Source of the DNA: Fulvia fulva
Taxonomy: Eukaryota; Ascomycota; Dothideomycetes; Mycosphaerellales; Mycosphaerellaceae
DNA length: 64,000 nucleotides
NCBI RefSeq assembly: GCF_020509005.1
Contig: NC_063017.1
Location: forward strand, 3,162,001 to 3,226,000
Direction: 5' to 3'
The notes under the pieces were generated by a model. It did no database searches. It saw only the letters and a list, made by a program, of their open reading frames with translations, and was not told the origin of the DNA. Position numbers and translations under genes: made by a program. Positions 59,401 through 64,000 of the stretch are shown piece after piece. How positions within the stretch are numbered: position 1 is the first letter of the stretch; every line of letters starts with the position of its first letter.

Positions 59401-60846
59401 ACCCAGTTCATCTCGCACTTCTGGAAGCGTCTGTGTGCTATCCTGGGCATCAAGCATAACCTCTCGACCAGTTTTCAGCCACAGACCGACGGCCAGACCG
59501 AAATTACGAACGCTATCCTCGAGCAGGTCCTTCGTTGCTTCGTCGACTACCACCAGAAGGATTGGCCTCAGCATATCCCTGCGGTGGAGTTCGCTACTCG
59601 TAACTGGGACTCGGAGACTACTGGCTACTCTCCCTTCTATACTACGAGAGGTTACCACCCTCGTACAGGCATGGAACCAGAAGAACCTCTCCCGCCTACC
59701 GAAGACGCAAACGAGCAAGCAGCAGACGAGTTCGCTACTATGCTCTCACAGATCCATGAAGAAGTTCACGACGAGATGGTGTACGCACAAGCAATCTACG
59801 AGGATCAAGCCAATCGTCGTCGCCAGCCAGCTCCCGACTACCAAGTAGGCGATATGGTCTACCTCAACTCCAAGAACATCAAGACAGACCGCCCCTCCAA
59901 GAAGCTGAACTGGAAGAACCTAGGTCCTTTTGAGATCACCGAGCGTATCAGTTCACACGCCTACCGTCTAGCTCTTCCTGCGAACATAAAGATCCACGAC
60001 GTCTTCCATCCCGTACGCCTTCGGCCGTCGGCTGAGGACCCATTCCCGAACCAAAACCAAGACATGCCAGGTCCTCCCGATGAAGTAGAAGTCGACGAGC
60101 CTGTTAACCTACCTTCTGACGACTATGCCGTCCGCAAGATCCGGGGAATCCGCGTAGAGCCCAACGACGTTGAAGGACTACCGCCGATCAAGTATGAAGT
60201 CGAATGGCAAGGTTGCCCTGAGTGGGATACCTCATGGGAACCTATCCAACATATCATCTTCAATCGTCAAGCAATCGAAGAATACCACGCCCGCGCAGAC
60301 GGCCCAGAAGTCAACATCGGCAGGCTCTTCGAATCTGAGCTTTTCGACGGGGCTTACCAATGGTGTATCGACCATGACATCAGGCCTAGGCCTGGTACTG
60401 AAGCTGAACATCCTCGATATGTGGAACTACTACGGCTTCGTAGGAACTCAGCTTTGTTCGGGGGGGCTACTGTCATGGTCTCCCCACAGAGTGTACAGAA
60501 GGTGGGGACAGAAGAGCCTCAGAGTGCTCAGAAGTCGTCAAGAAGTGACAGTCCAGCTTGGTGTGTGAGCGCCAAGAATCACATGCCCCGCAACATTCGC
60601 TACGGGACCCAGCCCTCCAAATTCACCCCTCTACCAAACCTTGACAGATTCACTTCGGCTCGTGACTGTGTGACTCACGGCACTCCCGCGAGCACCCGCG
60701 ACTGCGCTGGACCCTGGAAGAAGCACGTGGAAGACTCGGAACGTAGGGCAGGTTGGAATAAGGTTTTGAGCAAAGCTGCTGAGCGCGGCTTCGCACGGGT
60801 TAGCCCTGTTGATGCGGGGACACGCACTCGCGAGGGTCGCGTATAA
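56407..60846 (+). CDS. Pol polyprotein of copy C: protease, RT, RNase H, integrase, chromodomain
   Basis: The frame is open from 56407 (-1 relative to gag) to TAA at 60846; from 56470 it is 1458 aa. Positions count from 56470. The aspartic protease has LMDTGA (Asp49). Reverse transcriptase has [14 protein letters not shown] and YIDDILVYS (404-412). RNase H starts near ETDASDGVVGG (about 550). Integrase has the HHCC zinc region (about 840-880), the first Asp in TMDFITDLP (about 911), the second in SDRGTQF (about 975) and Glu in GQTEITN (about 1011). A chromodomain (about 1219-1271) has YEVEWQGCPEWDTSWEP. The last 125 residues are encoded inside the 3' LTR. No ATG precedes the protease in this frame, so expression by -1 frameshifting from gag is likely (inference). 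Confidence 0.93.
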   Translation, partial: AGKSLGLPHRRDEDQEQRLPKVKRGKKLRINTAQLDLYDETGKDHACKPFVTNVNIGSKKLSSSNLTLMDTGALGESFMDYKLATSLNLEPQELKYPRTLELFDGTETTTGKITHVVHTSITLGGKRMSITSFLTSLPHQKFILGLPWFRRHRPIIDWTSLTVSFPPEVPPAPPPSPPPQRGPEYTKIFQVNAAAFTTAAKQPKAQVFAASLRDIDIALEKLDKKRTPTDPATKVPPWAHHILHVFDAKAADELPPHRPHDHKIELEEGAETPFGPLYSMSREELIVLKRYLEENLKKGFIRASRSSAGSPVMFVKKPGGGLRFCVDYRGLNAVTKKNRYPIPLIQETLERLSKAKYFTKLDVIAAFNKLRMAEGHEYLTAFRTRYGLFESLVMPFGVCNGPSTFQNFINDILQEFLDQFCTAYIDDILVYSETKEEHREHVCKVLQKLADAGLQLDIDKCEFEKTEVKFLGLIITADGIKMDQEKIDAIVEWDAPTNVKEVQGFLGFANFYRRFIHAFSGVVRPLTKLTRKGEKFAWTDECQEAFDLLKAKFVENPLLRHFDFELETRVETDASDGVVGGVLLQRRSPESPWLPVAFLSKKMTATECNYEIYDKELLAIVKAFEEWRPELEGSAMPVQVSSDHKNLVYFMKSKLLNRRQARWSEFLSRFNFVISYTPGKANSMADALTRRPGDSPVDRRGGRQIAGQQVIKEHNLSSELREYLSNGQPTLAASFATLVLAPAYLDESDDESEPEEYASDAEDLNDDEEGSVTTDGSSESDFEGFDNEEQPEGIMARVRTAYDADIDAQELVQALESGARTFPGFSLSECELQEGVVYFRKKLYVPQPEGSNIRAEILQIIHDSASGGHPGVAKTHKLLARYYWWPHSWKDVRRYVLNCAACRRAKANRHRPHGLLHPLPAPDRPWKHITMDFITDLPHGKTFSGVKAKALLVIVDRHSKDRYMIPCWSMTAKETARLFYEFVWRFQGLPDSITSDRGTQFISHFWKRLCAILGIKHNLSTSFQPQTDGQTEITNAILEQVLRCFVDYHQKDWPQHIPAVEFATRNWDSETTGYSPFYTTRGYHPRTGMEPEEPLPPTEDANEQAADEFATMLSQIHEEVHDEMVYAQAIYEDQANRRRQPAPDYQVGDMVYLNSKNIKTDRPSKKLNWKNLGPFEITERISSHAYRLALPANIKIHDVFHPVRLRPSAEDPFPNQNQDMPGPPDEVEVDEPVNLPSDDYAVRKIRGIRVEPNDVEGLPPIKYEVEWQGCPEWDTSWEPIQHIIFNRQAIEEYHARADGPEVNIGRLFESELFDGAYQWCIDHDIRPRPGTEAEHPRYVELLRLRRNSALFGGATVMVSPQSVQKVGTEEPQSAQKSSRSDSPAWCVSAKNHMPRNIRYGTQPSKFTPLPNLDRFTSARDCVTHGTPASTRDCAGPWKKHVEDSERRAGWNKVLSKAAERGFARVSPVDAGTRTREGRV

Positions 60847-60990
60847 ATATCTGGCCTTCCCCAGGCCTCTCTTGCTTTCTTCGTCTTTTGTTTTGTGTAG
60901 CAATCATACCATACCCTTTTGCATCTGCACTTCGCACCTGCATTCTCGCTTTCACCCTTGCATCTCACAGGCCAGGCTCTCGCCCTGACA
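60471..60990 (+). repeat. 3' LTR of copy C
   Basis: Read against the 5' LTR I find no difference in 520 bp. The pol frame runs through its first 376 bases and stops at 60844-60846 inside the TATA box. Confidence 0.95.
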
Positions 60991-60995
60991 GTAGG

Positions 60996-63900
60996 GAAAA
61001 GCCTAGGTCTTCCTTATCGACGCGGTAAAGACTAAGAATAACGTTTACCGAAAGTAAAGAGAGGAAAGAGGTTAAGGATCAATATAGTATAGCTAGACCT
61101 ATACGACGAGACGGGTAAGGACTACGCTTATAAACCGTTCGTTACGAATATAAATATCGGCTTAAAGAAACTCTCTTCTTCTAATCTTACTCTTATAGAT
61201 ACTAGCGTACTAGGCGAGTCTTTTATAGACTATAAACTCGCGACCTCTCTTAACCTCGAACCCTAGGAATTAAAGTACCCTCGTACCCTTAAACTCTTTA
61301 ACGGTACGGAGACTACTACTAGTAAGATTACTTATGTTATATATACGTCAATTACCCTCGGAGGCAAGCGTATGTCGATTACTAGCTTCCTTACGTCCCT
61401 ACCGTATTAGAAGTTTATCCTCGGCCTCCCCTAGTTTAGACGATACCGACCTATTATCGACTAGACTTCCCTTACTATTAGCTTCCCTCTAGAAGCTCCT
61501 CCGGTACCTCCGCCTTCTCCGCCGCCTTAGCGCGGTCCTAAGTATACTAAGATCTTCTAGGTAAACGCCGCTACCTTTACTACTACTACTAAGTAGCCTA
61601 AAGCTTAAGTCTTCGCCGCCTCTCTCCGCGATATCGACATCGCCCTCGAGAAGCTCGATAAGAAGCGTATACCTACCGACCCTACTACGAAGGTCCCTCC
61701 TTAGGCACGCTACATCCTCTACGTATTCGATACTAAAGCCGTAGACGAGCTGCCTCCTTATCGCCCTTACGACTATAAGATTAAGCTAGAAGAAGGTGTA
61801 GAGACACCGTTCGGACCGCTATATTCTATGTCCAGAGAAGAGCTTATCGTCCTTAAGAGATACCTCGAAGAGAACCTAAAGAAGGGGTTTATTCGAGCGA
61901 GCCGTTCTAGCGCTAGTAGTCCCGTTATATTCGTTAAGAAGCCCGGCGGTAGTCTACGCTTCTACGTAGACTACCGAGGCTTAAACGCTATTATAAAGAA
62001 GAAGCGCTACCTAATACCGTTGATTTAGGAGACGCTCGAGCGCCTCTCTAAGGCTAAGTACTTTACTAAGCTCGATGTTATCGCTACGTTTAATAAAGTA
62101 CGAATAGTAGAAGGATACGAGTATCTTATAGCCTTCCGTACGCGCTACGGGCTATTCGAGTCGCTCGTTATACCCTTCGGCGTTTATAACGGGCCTAGTA
62201 CCTTCTAGAACTTTATTAACGACATCCTTTAGGAGTTCCTCGATCAGTTCTATACTACCTATATCGACGACATCCTAGTCTATAGCGAGACTAAGGAGGA
62301 GCACCGCGAGCACGTCTATAAGGTCCTTTAGAAGCTCGTAGACGCCGGCTTATAGCTCGATATCGACAAGTACGAGTTTAAGAAGACCGAAGTCAAGTTC
62401 CTTAGTTTGATAATTACCGTAGACGGCATTAAGATAGACTAAGAGAAGATCGACGCTATCGTCGAATAGGATGCTCCTACAAACGTTAAAGAGGTCTAGG
62501 GTTTCCTAGGCTTTACTAACTTCTACCGCCGCTTTATCTACGTATTCTCGGGCGTAGTACGCCCTTTAACGAAGCTTACGCGTAAGGGTAAGAAGTTTGC
62601 CTAGACCGACGAATACTAGGAGGCTTTTGACTTACTTAAAGCGAAGTTTATTAAGAACCCGCTTCTATAGCACTTCGATTTCGAACTAGAGACCCGTATA
62701 GAGACCGACGTATCCGACGGCGTAGTAGGCGGTGTCCTACTATAACGCCGCTCGCCTAAATCCCCCTAGTTACCTATCGCCTTCCTCTCTAAGAAGATGA
62801 CCGCTACGGAGTATAACTACGAGATCTACGACAAGGAGCTTCTCGCTATCGTTAAAGCTTTTAAAGAGTAGCGCCCCGAGCTCGAAGGCTCTACTATGCC
62901 CGTCTAAGTAAGCTCCGACTATAAGAACCTCGTCTACTTTATAAAGAGTGAGCTACTTAATCGTCGCTAGGCCCGCTAGAGCGAGTTCCTCTCCCGGTTC
63001 AACTTTATAATCTCGTATACGCCCGGTAAGGCCAACTCGATAGCCGACGCCCTTACCCGCCGCCCTAGTAACTCTCTAGTTGATCGAAGAGGGGGCTAGC
63101 AAATCGTAGAGCAACAAGTCATTAAAGAGTATAACCTCTCTTCCGAGCTTCGAGAGTACCTATCGAACGGCTAGCCTATACTCGCCGCTTCCTTTACTAC
63201 TCTCGTGCTCGCTCCTACCTACCTTAACGAGAGTGATAATGAATCCGAGCCTAAAGAATACGCCTCGGACGCTAAGGACTTAAACGACAATAAAGAGGGC
63301 TTAGTAACGACCGACGGCTTACCCGAATTAGACTTTAAGGGGTTTAATAATAAGGAGCAACCTAAAGGCATTATAGCACGAGTACGAATAGCGTACGATA
63401 CCGACCTAGGTGCCTAAGAGTTAGTTTAGGCCCTTAAATCTAGCGCGAGGACATTCCCGGGCTTCTCGCTATCCGAGTACGAGCTCTAGGAAGGTGTCGT
63501 CTACTTCCGTAAGAAGCTTTACGTACCGTAGCCCGAAGGCTCTAATATCCGAGCTAAGATTCTTTAAATCGTCTACGACTCCGCCTCTAGGGGTTACCTA
63601 GGCGTAGCTAAGACCTATAAGCTCCTCGCTAGGTATTACTAGTAGCCGTATTCCTAGAAGGACGTCCGCCGCTACGTACTAAACTACGCTACTTACCGAA
63701 GAGCTAAAGCTAACCGCTACCGCCCCTACGGTCTCTTACACCCTCTCCCGGCTCCTAATCGTCCGTAGAAGTACATCACTATAGACTTTATTACCGATCT
63801 TCCTTACGGTAAGACCTTTAGCGGCGTAAAGGCAAAGGCCCTTCTAGTGATCGTAGACCGTTACTCTAAGGACCGGTATATAATCCCGTACTAGAGTATA

Positions 63901-64000
63901 ACCGTAAAGGAGACTACTCGCTTGTTCTACGAATTCGTCTAGCGCTTTTAAGGCCTCCCGGATAGTATCACCTCTAATAGAGGCTCCTAGTTTATCTCGT
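60996..64000 (+). pseudogene. Pol of copy D, destroyed by RIP and cut by the window end
   Basis: This corresponds to about 56413-59418 of copy C, through protease, reverse transcriptase, RNase H and the first half of integrase. Stops are dense; the longest open piece is about 66 codons (61828-62028, near the start of reverse transcriptase). The YIDD motif region survives near 62262, but flanking codons are stops. Confidence 0.88.

Larger units (their letters stand above)
54700..60990 (+). mobile_element. Full-length chromovirus-type Ty3/Gypsy retrotransposon copy C, apparently intact
   Basis: 6291 bp. Two 520 bp LTRs (54700-55219, 60471-60990) that I read as identical start TG and end CA. 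A perfect 5 bp target duplication GTAGG flanks the element (54695-54699, 60991-60995). Gag and pol are open throughout, pol lies in the -1 frame relative to gag, and a chromodomain follows integrase. Base composition is normal, with plentiful CpA and TpG, so RIP has not visibly acted. It sits at the gag-pol junction of the mutated copy D of the same family. A G-run (ttcggggggggc) just before the right LTR fits a polypurine tract. I could not assign the primer binding site. Confidence 0.95.
52988..64000 (+). mobile_element. Chromovirus-type Ty3/Gypsy copy D, RIP-mutated, host of copy C
   Basis: The left LTR is 52988-53507, internal sequence runs 53508-54699 and, after the inserted copy C, 60996-64000 where the window ends. 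It aligns with copy C base for base except for CpA-to-TpA and TpG-to-TpA changes, which create a stop every few codons in gag and pol. It is inserted in the integrase region of copy B. Confidence 0.88.

Noticed and set aside
1..64000. CRISPR arrays, bacterial-type operons, rRNA or tRNA genes
   Set aside because: No regularly spaced repeats were seen, the gene structure is eukaryotic with introns, and I found no tRNA cloverleaf or rRNA motif by eye; a tRNA could be missed without a search tool.

Overview
The window looks like a filamentous ascomycete chromosome, probably a Dothideomycete; the class is an inference. The evidence is short GT-AG introns of about 48-70 bp (one of 143 bp), HET-type and NB-ARC genes, a two-C2H2 plus Zn2Cys6 regulator, Tad1-like LINEs, a Fot1/pogo transposon, and a 36 kb block mutated in the way repeat-induced point mutation (RIP) does it. 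In that block CpA and TpG have become TpA while CpG is kept.

Region 1 (1-27.7 kb) is gene-bearing. In order it holds: an M16 insulinase-type protease (STE23-like, 610-4087); a gene-poor stretch; a broken F-box/LRR-like gene on the minus strand (about 7155-7952); two tandem paralogous genes (8645-12119 and 13301-15556), each combining a homeodomain-like segment, C2H2-like fingers, a HET-like domain and a complete protein kinase; a short NB-ARC (STAND NTPase) gene (16250-17212); a DUG3-like glutamine amidotransferase (minus, 17666-19059); the CFIm25 subunit of pre-mRNA cleavage factor I (19357-20246); a small unknown gene; an MFS transporter (minus); a Tc1/mariner-type MITE; two Gly/Met-rich small proteins (minus); and a short C2H2+Zn2Cys6 regulator (minus).

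The most interesting part is 8.6-17.2 kb. Two HET-kinase fusion proteins and an NB-ARC ATPase lie on the same strand. These domains (HET, kinase, NB-ARC) are used in fungal allorecognition and NLR-type immunity, so the three genes may form one recognition/signalling locus. That functional link is inference.

Region 2 (27.77-64 kb) is a nested transposon island. A Fot1/pogo element carries a LINE fragment. A minus-strand Ty3/Gypsy copy (A) faces a plus-strand copy of the same family (B). B is interrupted by two nearly complete LINEs and then by an RIP-mutated chromovirus copy (D). D is interrupted at its gag-pol junction by a full-length, apparently unmutated copy of its own family (C, 54700-60990). 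C has two 520 bp LTRs that read as identical, a 5 bp target duplication, intact gag and pol, and a chromodomain. The order of nesting and the degree of RIP agree: B and D are heavily mutated, LINE2 partly, C not visibly.
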